From Erythroxylum novogranatense (Eukaryota; Streptophyta; Magnoliopsida; Malpighiales; Erythroxylaceae): a stretch of DNA of 64,000 bases. This document shows, one piece after another, positions 1 through 12,169 of this stretch. The stretch is taken from NCBI GenBank assembly GCA_029891385.1, contig CM057233.1, forward strand, positions 34,765,540-34,829,539, given 5' to 3'. A model generated the notes under the pieces. The model saw nothing but the letters and a program-made list of their open reading frames with translations, made no database searches and was not told the DNA's origin. Both the position numbers and the translations under genes were made by a program. Within the stretch, counting starts at the first letter, position 1. Each line of letters opens with the position of its first letter.

Positions 1-469
1 ATGTAATTACCTAATCATCCTGCACTTTTAATCTCACTTAGCCTACTATAACCAATATGCTTCCCATATCTCTAGTGGACCTCTCCTAGTTCTAGACATA
101 TTCGTTTTTCTATCACCACAATATTCCCATTTTAATCCGGGAATCCATTGATATCAATTCTTTCCTTAATCCGTCTAGGCCAACACAGTCATTCTAACCA
201 CAGTACAATATTAATCTCCTTATCCATTTTCCCTTTTTCCTTTCCTAATTGTTTATACACTTTCAGGGGTTCACCCTCTAACACAGTCTCACTTTTCTCT
301 CACCTAGCCTCTTAACACATTCGCACATGTAGGATTTCTACTCGTGCGACTCAGACTAGGGATCAGTTATCACGGTCTGTAACGACACGACTCAAATGCA
401 TGCAACTTAACCTATGTTTCAGACTGTGCCTAGATACAATCGTATTGCTGGGCTCTGATACCACCTAAA
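1..469 (-). mobile_element. A-family Ty3 element, 5' internal region (partial)
   Basis: This stretch is the reverse complement of the sequence that follows the 5' LTR of the complete A element (compare 53759-54230), including the PBS and the first few hundred bases of leader. The element reads leftwards and runs off the window at base 1. No coding sequence is visible, as in the complete copy. The rest of the internal domain and the 3' LTR must lie outside the window. Confidence 0.85.
450..463 (-). other. Primer-binding site (initiator Met-tRNA type)
   Basis: On the minus strand this reads TGGTATCAGAGCCC, matching the 3' end of plant initiator Met-tRNA, the usual primer for Ty3/Gypsy and many Copia elements. 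It lies six bases inside the LTR edge at 470. It is an exact form, whereas the same site in the complete A copy (53765) has lost one base in CAG. Confidence 0.9.
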
Positions 470-1142
470 TGTAACACCCCATTCCCGCGTGACCCGAACC
501 TGACATCAATGGTGATATCCGAGTCTGTGCCCCGCGAGGGTGGCATGCTACATCACTAAGTCGAAACTCAGTATATATTTTTTTTTTAAAACATTCATTC
601 CATCAGAGCCATTTCCTTTTTCTTTCATTTACACTCATGTGCGCGGAACACAGTAGACAATTTGCATCAACGTGCATAGATAAACATTTTCGATTAATAC
701 AATCGGTTTGATTATTACAAATAGTCAACCATAAATTACAATAACCATTTTATGTACAAAATGAACCACATTGGCCCATTACACATACAATTAGTAATTT
801 TGGAATACAATTCTATTGGACACTAATGCATTTAAAATCGATCCCGATCTCTTCTCTACTTCAATACCCAACAACGTTATACGCCTGCTGCCTAACGGGT
901 ATTCTTCGAGTCCTGAAAATAATTGCAAATTTTGGGTGAGTTTTATGAACTCGGAGAAACCATCATCGATGGTTCACTCAACTCATGCATATTCAATCAA
1001 TTTACTAAATAATACATACGATCACATTTCTCAAATGTAAGGCATTTCGCCTTTAACACAATTCATATTCAATCATTTATAGATGCAATGCACATGTGAC
1101 ACTTTTCATTTTCATTTCATTGTTGTGACGTGCTTTCAAATC

Positions 1143-1265
1143 GCCCGATGGCGGGCACATTGCGTTGAGCCGCTGGCTCGAAAACATGGGCTTGAAGCCC
1201 TGGTATATTGAGCCTGAGGCTCTGAATACGTTGGACCTGAGGTCTGTGCGTTGAGCTGAAAGCTC
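1143..1265 (-). repeat. Tandem array of six short hairpins with varying stems
   Basis: Six inverted repeats begin at 1143, 1167, 1188, 1210, 1234 and 1253 (spacing 24, 21, 22, 24 and 19 bp). Their stems are GCCCG/CGGGC, GAGCC/GGCTC, GGGCT/AGCCC, GAGCC/GGCTC, GACCT/AGGTC and GAGCT/AGCTC, with loops of one to four bases. The stem sequence changes from unit to unit while pairing is kept. The equivalent place in the complete A element carries a 26-bp tandem array instead. Confidence 0.75.
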
Positions 1266-2204
1266 TCATATACGTTGGGCGTGATATGTCTTGATACGGT
1301 GGTGCTCCGGTCACAACCGCCTTTATCTTGATCATACTTTTATGCATGCAATGTACATGTTCCAATTCACATTCACCGACATTTTACATTTCAAAGACCA
1401 ATTCCCATTCCTTCGGACCTTCGGTCCGGTAATTCAGTCACTAATAAATTTCATATTCACAAATTATTCCATTGAAGCACCCATGCATAGTTACACACAA
1501 ATAGCACTTCGATATCACATTCCACATATTTCAGACACCTACGGTCCAAAATCAGTCAAAATCAAACACACATAACCCTCCATTATCTCCACATGGCAAA
1601 ATTGCAAAATATTAAACACATAAAGGTTGAGGAACCAACTAGGTTACTCACCTGTATTTTCGAGCCAAAATTTGGCCGTCTCAGTGACGTCGGTGGACCG
1701 ACGCTCCAAGTGTGACTCTATAACAGTGACAGTATACATACATTATCAATTGTTCAATCAGAACTATTTCAGAATGCACATGTAATACTTAGAAGGTGCA
1801 TAATGCATGATCATGATATTCCCGTCCCTAATCCCATTTTTTTCCATCATAAAAATCCGTCTAAAAATTAGAAACCTATTGGCGCTGACGGTGCGCAATT
1901 TGGACCTCTATAGGTCCCCAATTAATTAAACAGATCCTTATCCGGACCCACGCCAATTTTCTGTTTAAAAATCCCGAATCTCTCAGAAAATAAAATTCAA
2001 TATTCTATGAATCCGATGCCTCAAGAATCAGGTCAATCGGACGTCGGACGGAAGAGTTATTCACGAAAGAAACCAAAATTCACATTAAACGTATAACCCT
2101 TATTTCCTTCTTTGTTTTCCTGATTTCTAACCAAAATTTAATCTATCATATCCCTTTCTACACATTTCAGAAAAATGCAAACTATACCTTGTTGGAAAGA
2201 TAAT

Positions 2205-2600
2205 GAAACCCTCTACAATTCTCAAGAAGACCATAAAAATTAATTTCACCCCTCAGGGTGTTAAAAATCCAATCAAACCTACTGCCCACTCAAAATTTAT
2301 CGAAACAGGCCAGTACATTGCAAATTCAGTAACTCTCTGATTCTTCAGTCAACAATTACACAATAATTAAGGCAGTAAGATCACAACGTTATCTACAACT
2401 TTCATGAACAACCCAAAATCAGATTCACTTGCTAACTATGTGAAACAATTCACCAAATCTTCAGCCCTCAGAATTTTCCCAATCTGAACAGAACATTTCA
2501 CAACAGTATATCTCTTAGCACAAATGTCACCAAATTCACTACCTTATATCACTGAAAAGATAAGATCTCAAACTTCAATTTTCATGAAGAACTCAACATC
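2205..2600 (-). repeat. Degenerate 180-bp LTR modules
   Basis: Three equivalent anchors (CTACAA at 2213, CTACAA at 2393, CTTCAA at 2573) are exactly 180 bp apart. On the minus strand each begins a diverged copy of a module with landmarks TTGTAGA, ATCTTTCCA and AGTTATG. The same module recurs in other LTR families of this window. Confidence 0.6.
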
Positions 2601-4433
2601 CAATTCGATCTCTAAAAATTTCAAATCTGTTATACAAATTTCTGTCATGATCAGCAGTTAACATCCTAATGCAGGTTCAGATTTTGAAAATCCATAACTC
2701 CCACATCTGATCTCTAAAACTTATATGCCATATACCATTTTCAAGATAAATGTGTCTTATAAAACTCTTCAGTAGATCCCTAACACCAATTCAGTTCACA
2801 CAAATTACTAAATTCCTCCAAATCAGAATGTACACCAAATCTACCATTTCAACTAGGTTTCATTCAATGCATTAAAACAGCCAACAGTTATTGGTCCATA
2901 ACTCCTACTAGACATATCGAAAAATTGCAAAATCAGTGGCATTGGAAAGCTAACTGAATAGGCTTAAACTTTAATTTAGTCCATTTTTCCTAATTCCTTC
3001 TCAATTAATTTAGAAAAATTTGCAAAACTCATAGGTTATAAATCCGGATACTGTTCACATCATTTCCAGCAGTAACTGTCCAGGCCATATTTCACCCTCT
3101 TACAGCTAAAATTGGACAACACCTATTTCACACAAAAATGTAGCCAACAAACCAAAGTTTAATATGGCACAAACCGCACCTCATTTTCTCACCTACACAA
3201 TTAGTTATGATCAAAACATTTCACTAGGTTAAACACCAAATTTTCCAGATTTCATCTATATCTCATCCTCTTCCATTCTATCACTTTACCTACATTAATA
3301 TACCTTCATTTACACCTCCAATTCAGCCACAACTCAACACAACATTTATTTGTATACTTACACAAAAGTTGTCAGCATTAATTCCTCAATTCCTATGCAC
3401 AATTCATCATCAAAATGCAATTACAATCAAGCTAAAACCATTCATCACTCATCCTACTTTCAATTCATAACTAATCCTAATCTTATACCCATTAATTCAA
3501 GCAATAATTATCATCTATTTAAGGCATCAATAAACATAATAAACATACCATATTTCCCATTCCATGTTTCTAACTACCATGATTCATAAATTCATAATCA
3601 AACCTTAATTAAAGCTTAACAATACAACTTACCTAATTCAAGCTTTTCTCTCTTCAATACTACACCACTTTCTCTACTTTCTAATCCTCACACAAGGAAT
3701 TTATTATCATGAAAAGAAGGTAACTTGTATACATGTAAGGGAGGTTCTCAAGGTGGAAGGAAGTAACTTAAAGAAGAAGAAGAAAACAAGAAAATCGATA
3801 GAGATGGAGGATATGGGAGTTTGGATGATGGAGTGAAAAATGAGCTAGAACTCTTCTTTTTCTCACCTATATAATGTGAATCCACCGAAATCAAGGAGAA
3901 GAAGAAGACAAAAGCCTTAAATAGGTGGGACACTTGGCATTTTTCTTTTTGAACAAGACAAAAGTGAACTTAATCAACATAAGTTAATCATGACACTAAT
4001 CTCATTTAATCTTAATCCAACATATGCTAATGGTCCTATAACAATTCCCACAATTATTTATTCCATAATTCAACGCCATTAGGCAGTCCTTTTTAGTACA
4101 GAGAAAGTCACTCAGTCAGTCAGTTGGAATTTTTCCGGTCCAGGCAAGAACCTCGAAAAATTTAAGAAAAATTCCTAAAAATCCCTTAAAATAGAAAACA
4201 ATTTATGGCGCACTCAGAATAATTTTTCAAACCCATTAACCACGTTAATCCCAATAAAATTATCTTAGGCACGTAAACCGAGAATATCATGTATGCATGC
4301 ACAATAATTTCATGTGCACAAATATGACTGTGGACCAATCCTATTATGCATAAGCAATCCTATGAAATCCCAATCTAGCCCATCATATGCCAATTTACTA
4401 TTCTACCCTTCCAATTGAGGGTAGGATGTTACA

Positions 4434-5247
4434 ATTATAATCCGATTTAAGCTGTAACCATGGTTATAAGTTCAATCCTTTTGTAACACGATATCAAGAT
4501 TAATCACAAGGCATGGTACATGTCAACCTTTGATTAATCATAGTTTCTTGATCCCCAAGTTGACTTATTATAACAAATGACATTGATGACTCTTCATCAA
4601 TTCATTTGAGCACGGCCATGCATTTCTTCAGTCACACTTGTCAAGAGGCCCAAATAATATCTCTCTCATTTAAGAGAGGTACAAATCCCATCTACGTCAT
4701 TCACATCCCTCCGCATGATTTATTTGATGTCCAACACAAGACTACTTATTATTCGGTTAAGAATAACTTCATCTAATATCAAAACACCGAATTCCTTATG
4801 TAGGGAACCATGATGACTTCAGGTCAAAGGACTAAAGTCAAACCATATTAAGAATCACTAATGACATGAAACCATGTAGTATTCTTTATGTGGGTCGGTC
4901 CAATATATGTTCTCTAACATATATCTATGTTTCTGATTTGATATCTCATATCCATGATCAATAAAACGTGATCATCAACAAGAACACATACTAGCCTTAA
5001 TTCATTATTGTTCCACCAATAATGATCGACCAAGGACAGTCTAGAATAGTCTTATAACGCTTATGGTTTTACTATCAAGTCACATACTTGATGACATAAG
5101 TCTAAAACCATTCATGGAATGTAAATCACATTACATAAACGAAATACATGCATATATGAAAGGAATACCTCATAATATATTATTAACAAGTCATAATGTC
5201 AATACATGAATCACAACTATCCATTGGCCTAGGGCACACTACTAACA
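4434..5247 (-). mobile_element. Ty1/Copia-like LTR fragment, minus strand
   Basis: On the minus strand this begins at 5247 with TGTTAGTAGTGTGCCCTAGG, the style of 5' terminus seen in plant Copia LTRs (TGTT, then a GTGCCCTAGG-like box). It continues about 810 bp until cut at 4433 by the A-family LTR. There is no coding sequence. The 3' end of this LTR and any internal region are missing, so it could be a truncated solo LTR or the edge of an interrupted element. The Copia assignment rests only on the terminal sequence. Confidence 0.55.
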
Positions 5248-7152
5248 AAGGCTAAGTAGAATGTAATGAACAAAAGTTAAGCCATATTGAATGAAAGTTG
5301 GTCAGGCTTGGAAAGATGGTCAAACAAATATTTGGCTCAAATTATGCAAAATCTAGTGACAATGAAAATGAGTCTTAGTTTGAACATAACTATTTTTGTT
5401 AACATTTGTAATTAACATTTAATGACATTTGATTTTTATATAAAATGCTTCTAGTTTTTAATTATATTTTAGTTTGATTAATTATAAATAAAAATCTAAA
5501 TATTAAAACAATAACATGGATTAAAAATGTTAAAAAAATTTAATAGTAATGTTTACTAAAAAATGTAGTTAAAAATATTTCGCAATGTTTCTAACTTGTC
5601 CACTGAAACTTTTTAGTTATGTTCATAAAAATGTCGCAAATAACTTAGCTATGTCTTAGAAATCATATCTAAAATGGGTTTTCTATAAAAACAAAATTGA
5701 CCCCAATCATTATCAGCAATGATTCGCTCTTCGTCGCTAAATATTAGTAACCCCAAAAGTAAAGCATATTAGAACATTGGTGATGATATTCTATATGCTC
5801 ACCTTTCACTTTTGGCAACATACTCGTCATCGTAGGGAAATGTAGTTTACGACAATTTTGTGAAAACATCGCCATTGATATTTTGCTACCAAGATTTTGT
5901 AATGAATTTTTTTCATCTCTAAAACTTTTTAAATCTCTAAACTCTGAAAACCTAAACTTACACACCTATATGGCAATATGCATACCTGTGTATATAACTC
6001 ACAATATCCTATAAGGGATCATGTAAGTTACTAAAAATGTGTACAAACTTTAAGACACTATTTTAACTGTGTATGTGACCTACATGTCCATGTGGAAATG
6101 TACATACCCTTTTAAGTGAGTTATATAGTCATGTATTTTACCCATATCTCTAACTATAAACATGTATCTCTATAATTTCTATAAAATTAAATATAAAGTC
6201 ACTTACATGGTTGTGTAGCTAACTGTGGCTAAACATGTAACCTTAATTTTGAAGTATAAAAGGGAGGCTAGTTAAAGGGGATACAAAATAGAGACATAAA
6301 GTGACACAAATTCCTTGCCTTGGACATGTGTTTTAAAGCGTCATGATTGACTCACCTTGTTCCTTCCAATTTAAAGGGGATATCGAAGCCTATTAACTTG
6401 TTTGGTGTTGATTAATCCTAACGATGTTATTCCTCTCTCTTTTGAAATTGATTATGTTATGCCATATTTAAAGTTTAGGATTTATGTATTAACCATTTAG
6501 ATAGGGCTTACTAGATCATTCATGTAAGGATTTACTGCCAAAATTATAATTACAGTCTTTATTTGCTGTTAATCTAATTCAATTGTGGTAAACTAATGAT
6601 TGGGCATCATTAGGATAACATTTCATAAGTTAAGCAATTTAAGTTTGTACGATTATTGCCTAGATTAACCTATTTTCTTATTCCTTAATGTAAATATCAC
6701 ACTAAATTAAGAGAGCTTGTTCTGGGTTATTTGAAAGTTAGATCAAAGTAACAAGCTTGTTTCAATTTGTTACAATCTAAGGAAAAATTGGATTAATAGG
6801 CTTGTTATTCGCCCTTGGTTAATATTTTCAAAGAGAGGATATAAATCAATGTGACAATTGATTATGAATATGCATGTGAAGGTTGAGATTGAACTAAAAA
6901 TTGGACTTAACCCTATTGATTAATCTTTTGCAAATTTGAATTATTTAATTCAATTTGTCTTCTATAGTTTTAATCTTACTTAATTACATCAATTGAATTC
7001 ATCCAACCCCCAGCCTTATTACATTTAATTAGTTCATTACAAAAATAAGTTATGCACTCTCTATGGATATAATCCTTTCTCTCCACTATTATAAGTTTAG
7101 TTGAGTATTGTTAGGTTTTGAATTTTGGCCTGTTTAGTATGCATTAAAATTT
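5248..7152 (+). mobile_element. AT-rich unassigned DNA grading into the LTR tail of Tat-like element J
   Basis: No gene is visible here. The first kilobase is very AT-rich and unrecognised. From about 6250 the sequence resembles a promoter and LTR: a TATAAAA box at 6255, AT-rich transcribed-type sequence, then near 7055-7095 a CTCTCTATGGATATAATCC-type segment like that close to the 3' end of Tat/Athila LTRs, followed by a degenerate PBS. The left LTR boundary could not be found. Confidence 0.4.
6255..6261 (+). promoter_or_regulatory. TATA box, probable LTR promoter of element J
   Basis: TATAAAA is followed by a G-rich stretch and lies about 900 bp upstream of the degenerate PBS, as expected for a U3 promoter. 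No host gene starts downstream, so an LTR promoter is the simplest reading. Confidence 0.35.
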
Positions 7153-7170
7153 TGGGATTGTTATCGGGAA
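7153..7170 (+). other. Degenerate primer-binding site of Tat/Athila type
   Basis: TGGGATTGTTATCGGGAA is a decayed form of the PBS usual in Tat/Athila elements (TGGCGCCGTTGCCGGGGA). It lies about 140 bp before recognisable gag homology, which supports the reading. Confidence 0.5.
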
Positions 7171-7279
7171 GTGGAGTTAATTTGGTTTTTGTATTTGATA
7201 TTAATTCTTGTTTTGTATATTTTTATAATTGGTTTACATTTTTTATGTTTATTAATGTCCGTGCATGATTGTGACTAGG

Positions 7280-8090
7280 TCTCCTTATCATGATCCTTAA
7301 CAATTTGATGTAGAGAGTAAGTTAGGATAGAATAACTCAAGGAATAAAATAAAGAATTTTGGAGGAAGCTACAGCCAATTCAAGAACTCTAATGGAGTTG
7401 GCTGCCCCAGACTTGAATTAAAGACCTCTATACATTACTTTCCCAAGTTTTGATGAGAATATTACTTTTGAACTTAAGTCTAGTTTTATACATCTTTTGC
7501 CTAAGATTTATAGCCTTACAGATGAGCATCTTAAAGAGACTAATGTTGTTTGTCTTAACATGAAACCTCTAGGGGTGAAAGAAGAGCAAATCATGTCGAG
7601 AGCTTTTCTATTTTTACTAAAAGATGTAATAAAATATTTGCTTTCTAATTTGTCTATAGGAAGTATTACCACATGGACTAAAATGAAAAGGCTACTTCTT
7701 AAGAAACATTTTCTATCATCAAAGATAACAAGCATAAGTAAATAAATCTATGAAATAAAGCAACTTTATGGAGAATCCCTTTACAAGCATTAGGAGTGCT
7801 TAAAGAAGTTATGTACTAACTATCCTCATCATAATATCACAGAGCAACTCCTTATCCAATATTTCTATTAACGATTATTGCCAATGGATAGGAGCTTGGT
7901 AAATGGAGCAAGTGGTAGAGCATTAGGTAAAAAGAACCTTAAGGAGGGACAAAATTTAATCAAGTGTATGATAATAAATTCACAACAATTTAACTTAATT
8001 CATCCAATGAACATCATTTAGACGAACTATCATCTTTTGTTAAACATATTGCTATAGGGTAGGCATAGGTGAAAACTTGTAGGATATATG
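7280..8090 (+). pseudogene. Tat-like gag remnant, first part (element J)
   Basis: Translation in one main frame gives a Ty3 Tat-lineage Gag core: LAAPDLN followed by a stop, then a segment with FELKSSFIHLLPKIYSL, VCLNMKPLGVKEEQI, SNLSIGSITTWTKMK and LLIQYFY. A single TAA near 7416 replaces what should be Gln, a C-to-T change. Further stops and shifts follow after about 7740. Gag would have formed the particle shell. The reading continues across the H insertion at 11553, where a degenerate zinc knuckle appears. The protein cannot be made as it stands. The lineage is fairly sure; the exact start is not visible. Confidence 0.75.
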
Positions 8091-8712
8091 TGTTAGACCC
8101 CGTTTCCGAAGCCTAACAATCGTTTTGGATACTAAAAGATATTTGACCCGGGTCTCGAGACGTATTTCGAGAAGACCATTCAGGACAGGCGCGTGAGGGT
8201 GGTGTGAAAGAAAAGTGGAAAGTATTGCATTTATAATAAAATCTCAGCGTGGCAGCAAGGAGAGTTCACCGCAGTGAGATATAGGTTCGCCGTGGCAAAC
8301 CCATGGAGTTATCTCCATAGACCCTTCGGAAAACGTTCGTCGTAGCAAAGACGAATTTAAAAAGGTTTGCCGCGAAAAAACCCTTAGAAACCGAAAACCA
8401 CAAACATTTTAAACAAACACAAACATTCAAATCTAACTATCCAACTCACCCACCAAGGAAACATAATTATACACAAAAGGAATTTCAATTCTTCATTTCC
8501 TTACTAATTCAAAGAGCTTGAGCAAATACATATCATCATACACGTCAAAGCTTAAAAAAAATACATAAGGATGCTCAATGTTGATATGCTTATAAAGCTA
8601 ACCAAAATCACTAACTTAGTACAAAAGTCTCTAACTTTCTTGGAGTTTCTGATGTCTTGAAAGGATTAACAATCTTCTCGTTCTACACCTAAGGAGTGGA
8701 AGGTAATGGGGT

Positions 8713-8726
8713 GAGCTGCGAAGCTC
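8713..8726 (-). repeat. Conserved LTR hairpin, GAGCT/AGCTC form
   Basis: The minus strand reads GAGCTTCGCAGCTC followed by ACCCC: a five-base-pair stem with a four-base loop. Equivalent hairpins occur in every main Ty3 LTR family of this window. Confidence 0.7.
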
Positions 8727-10022
8727 AGTGGCTTATACATTTATAGCGATTGGCAACGAGCCACACATTCAAGCATATATACATATATATGTAAAAATTC
8801 AATACTCCACAATTTAAACTCACAACTCGTAGTTACCAAGATGTCATCACAAAGAATATGTCATGTAATTTATTCATCACAACATAACACTCGATTATGC
8901 ATCATGCTTAACAAATCAATGATGAATGCACAACAAATGGCTTGAGAGTTCTGTAGAATAAAACGGATAAACCGAAGTTTATACTGTGAACAAAACGAAT
9001 CCGATTTCTCAGGATTTCGTGGCCTCAAGCGGGCAGCCAGGAGAAGGCTATACTGTGAACATGCACGTGACTAATGAAACGTTCCTTTCTTGCCCAAACA
9101 TAATGAAATTTTAAAGCCTAACTCATTTCAGACACATTCATACTTTTCAAGCTCATAATGCTTTTTCCCCTTTTCATTTATACAAAATCCCATGACATTT
9201 TCAAGGCATAACATGATCACAATCACAATTCATTTTTAACAATTGCCATAATTCAAGACAAGCAATTTAACACACAACATACAGGCAAGTAAGACAATTT
9301 GCCTGTATTATACAACAACTATAAATATATTACCCACCTAATTTTGCTTGACAATCCAAGTTCAAAGTTGTCTTTCCTCTTACTCTTCAATTGGGCTTTC
9401 TTGGTTTCCTATAACAAACCAAGTTCTCATTCAAACAACATTCAAAGGAAATTCATAAAGCTTCAATAATAAAAATGCTAAAATTGACTATAATCCTTTC
9501 AAAATCTAGACTTTTGGGTCAATTTTTCATGATCGTTATGATTAGGTAAATGAAGAAATTTGGTTACACTTCCTTCTAAAAAAATGTTCTTCATTGTCTT
9601 AAGTTTCCAATGACACCAAAATCATTCAATTTGGTTTAGTAATCCGAAAGTTATACTCCAAACATTTTCGGACTGCTCTTATACTGAGAAAATATTCTAT
9701 ACTCAACTTCCTTCCAAATATTGATATCCTTAAAGACTGAATTTAAACTTAATTTCTTCATACAACTTGTATCCCTATGTCTCTAGTTTACTTCAAATTA
9801 GAAATCACTCCATTTGGATAACTACAGCAAGAGTTATGCTTAAAATACAAAAGCATGTTTGATCGGCAAACTTTTCTAGAAAGGAAAAATTCTCCCAAAA
9901 TCCTACAAGTTTGCCGTGGCGAACTCCTGAGTTGGCCGCGATGAATTTCACCTTTTAACTTAGCCGCAGTAAACTAAGGAATGTTGGTTGCGGCGAACTT
10001 TGACAGAGGCATCACAAAACAT

Positions 10023-10980
10023 TGTTGGACCAATGGTGGTTGACAAATTAAATCCCTTTATGTTTTGATAATAATAAAATATATAGAATTAGTTAAGGAA
10101 TTATTTCAGGTAATTTGGATTCAAATACATCAAGACTACATCAATCTTGAATTGGCAAGACATAAATCAAGGTGAAATCAAGAAGGAAATAATCTTCATC
10201 ATGTTAGAGACATTAATAATGAAGATTATAGAAGATTTGATTGGATATAACCATTGAAGCCAGCATAAGTCGACTAGAACATCATAAGTCGACTTATATA
10301 TCAAGATCTGTCAGGTTGAGAACAACACAAGTCGACTAGTACATCATAAGTCGACTTATACATCATAAGTCGACTTACACATCAAGATCTGACAAATTGA
10401 GAACAACACAAGTCGACTAATAGACTATAAGTCAACTTATCGAAGGTTACAAGTCGACTTACACTGCTTAAGTCGACTTATAGAAGAGCGGAGATAAAGT
10501 TTTACAAAAATCGTTGTGACAAGTCGACTTACATATCACGACAAGTCGACTTACGCGTACAATAAACTGATTCTGACGAAGTCAATTAGTCACAAATGGA
10601 AAGGAGAATGTTAAGGAATGGTCATAACAATCATGCAACAGCTAGAATGGCTTCCAACGTTTATTTTCTTCAAGTATAAAGAGTGGATGATTGATGAAGA
10701 GTGCACCGAAGTTTTGATAAGCAAAAATACTCTTCTATTGCTTCAGATTTGCTCATTATTGTTCTTATCTTGTTACACAATTGTATTGAGCTTTGTTATT
10801 CAATCTTTATCTTATTTCTCGTTGCAATTTGAGTGATTAGTGAAAGGTCACTTGTGAGGTAGGATTTGAGCTGGAAAACAAATCGTTTGTAAAGGTAGCT
10901 TAAGCCAGAAATCAAGTGGTATTGTAAAAAGTTCACACTCAACTAAAAAGTGTATTGTAAAGTGGTTTGCCAAATCCCTT
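10023..10980 (+). mobile_element. Ty1/Copia-like LTR fragment inside solo LTR H
   Basis: It begins TGTTGGACCAATGG directly after H sequence and carries a TTTTGATAATAATAAAA segment typical of Copia LTR starts. It ends near 10980, where H sequence resumes. No matching 3' terminus (TCCAACA) or clear target duplication was found, so it is probably truncated. Apart from a long array of GTCGAC-containing words it holds only a short ORF (10618-10836) with no recognisable motif. Confidence 0.55.
10268..10545 (+). repeat. Array of AAGTCGACTTA palindromic words
   Basis: About a dozen GTCGAC or near copies, most within AAGTCGACTTA, occur in under 300 bp. They are grouped into a longer repeat that includes ATCAAGATCTG and TTGAGAACAACACAAGTC. 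The core is self-complementary. Confidence 0.85.
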
Positions 10981-11552
10981 CTACTTCATTTTCAACTCCA
11001 TTTTAACCCAAAATCATTCACAACTACATTATAATCTATCTTTGATCAGTAACCCTAAAAGATTAAAACATTTTCATATACCATTCATCGAGAACTTCCT
11101 ACACACATTCAACTTCATTTTCACTCCTAACTATCACTAAACATGGTTCACACAACAATCAAGAAGGGTTAATGTTTATACTTACTTGTTTTAGCCTCGA
11201 AGTCTTCAAGATCTCCAAAACCCTAGCTTCCTTCTTTCTTCTCTTCTTCTTTTCTCTTCTTTTCCCCCTTCCATGACACTTCCCTTCTTTTCTTCTAATC
11301 CAATACAACATTTTTGTTTAATTTTCCAATTTTTCCCTTCACTTTACTTACCCTTCCAAAAATAGCCCTCCTTTATTTAATCCAAAGTCTACTTACCTTA
11401 GGCCATTTATTTAATACCTTAATCATACACTAATTTAGTTCTAACTTTGGCATAATAATTAAAGTCCAAATAAAATGTTTTATCTAGCAAGACCACAAAA
11501 ATTCATTCAAATGATGCTTAGTAAATGAAAAAATTCGGGGCCCAACAATATG

Positions 11553-12169
11553 CCAATGTAAACCATCCAACAAATGGGTACCCAAACTCTACAAGAGTGA
11601 AACATAGAGCATTTTAATATTATGATAGGAAACTTTTCCTAGTAGTACTAGTAGTACAATCTATATTCCTACTCCTACAACGTAGGTTGGATAGATCACC
11701 CAAACTTAAGTTATGGAATAAGTAGTAGAACTACTTAAAAAGGTCGTAAGGTATACAATAATTTTAACCTAAACCACAAGCTTCCTCCTCTAAATTAGGT
11801 ATTTCATTGAAAGATATAGTTAAGTCTCTTACTACTAACACTTTACAATTCTAGTAGGATGTAAAACAGTTTTAGTAGGAGACAAGTTCTCAAATTTAAT
11901 AGGCGGGCTCCAACATTTAGAATTTAGAAAACTAAACAAGAAAAATGACAATTGCTATCAACTGTTTAAAAGTTTAAAGTGTATGAAAATTTCCATCTCA
12001 ACCTGAGGTAAATCTAAAAATGTCAATGTGATGACCTTAAGGAGTGGTAGGAAGCTTGATGATCCTAAGAGTACTCCACATACGATGGCTAATGAAGAGG
12101 AATTAAGGAGATAAAAGAAGAAGAAAATCTCTCATTTAGTTCACAAGTAAATTCTAACTTAAGACAAAC
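11553..12169 (+). pseudogene. Tat-like gag remnant, second part (element J)
   Basis: This continues the gag interrupted by solo LTR H. Just across the junction the translation reads as a decayed zinc knuckle (K-T-C-R-I-Y-A-N-V-N-H-P-T-N-G-Y-P), in which Tyr stands where Cys is expected at two places. Near 12023-12075 it reads NVNVMTLRSGRKLDDPK, the conserved gag-protease linker of Tat/Athila elements. Between them the frame is broken by several stops and has low-complexity AGTAGTA sequence. It is cut at 12169 by the D-family LTR; the rest of element J is not in the window. Confidence 0.65.

Larger units (their letters stand above)
470..4433 (-). mobile_element. A-family LTR, minus strand (5' LTR of partial element)
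   Basis: The LTR is bounded by TGTAACACCCC at the left and GGATGTTACA at the right, so in element orientation it starts TGTAACATCC and ends GGTGTTACA. It is about 3.96 kb and is a diverged relative of the 4.13-kb LTRs at 49628 and 57133. It has no credible ORF. It holds a tandem hairpin array (1143-1265), the GAGTT/AACTC hairpin (938-952), a twin palindrome (958-974), three module anchors at exact 180-bp spacing (2213, 2393, 2573) and a purine-rich stretch near 3760-3800. The right flank is a Copia LTR fragment. The target duplication cannot be tested because the other end is outside. Confidence 0.85.
8091..11547 (-). mobile_element. Solo LTR H (D-like Ty3 family), TSD ATATG
   Basis: The LTR runs from TGTTAGACCCCG (8091) to TTCGGGGCCCAACA (11547) and is flanked by ATATG at 8086-8090 and 11548-11552. 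No internal region remains, so it is a solo LTR left by LTR-LTR recombination. It reads on the minus strand. It carries the shared block with CACGTGAC (9019-9085), the GAGCT/AGCTC hairpin (8713-8726), a cluster of GCCGCGG-like words near 9915-10012 followed by the conserved block used in other LTRs, and an inserted Copia LTR fragment at 10023. It interrupts the gag of element J. Confidence 0.85.

Noticed and set aside
5715..5745. CTTCGTCGCTAAATATTAG resembling a CACTA transposon terminus
   Set aside because: No CACTA end, partner inverted repeat or 3-bp target duplication was found; too little to call.
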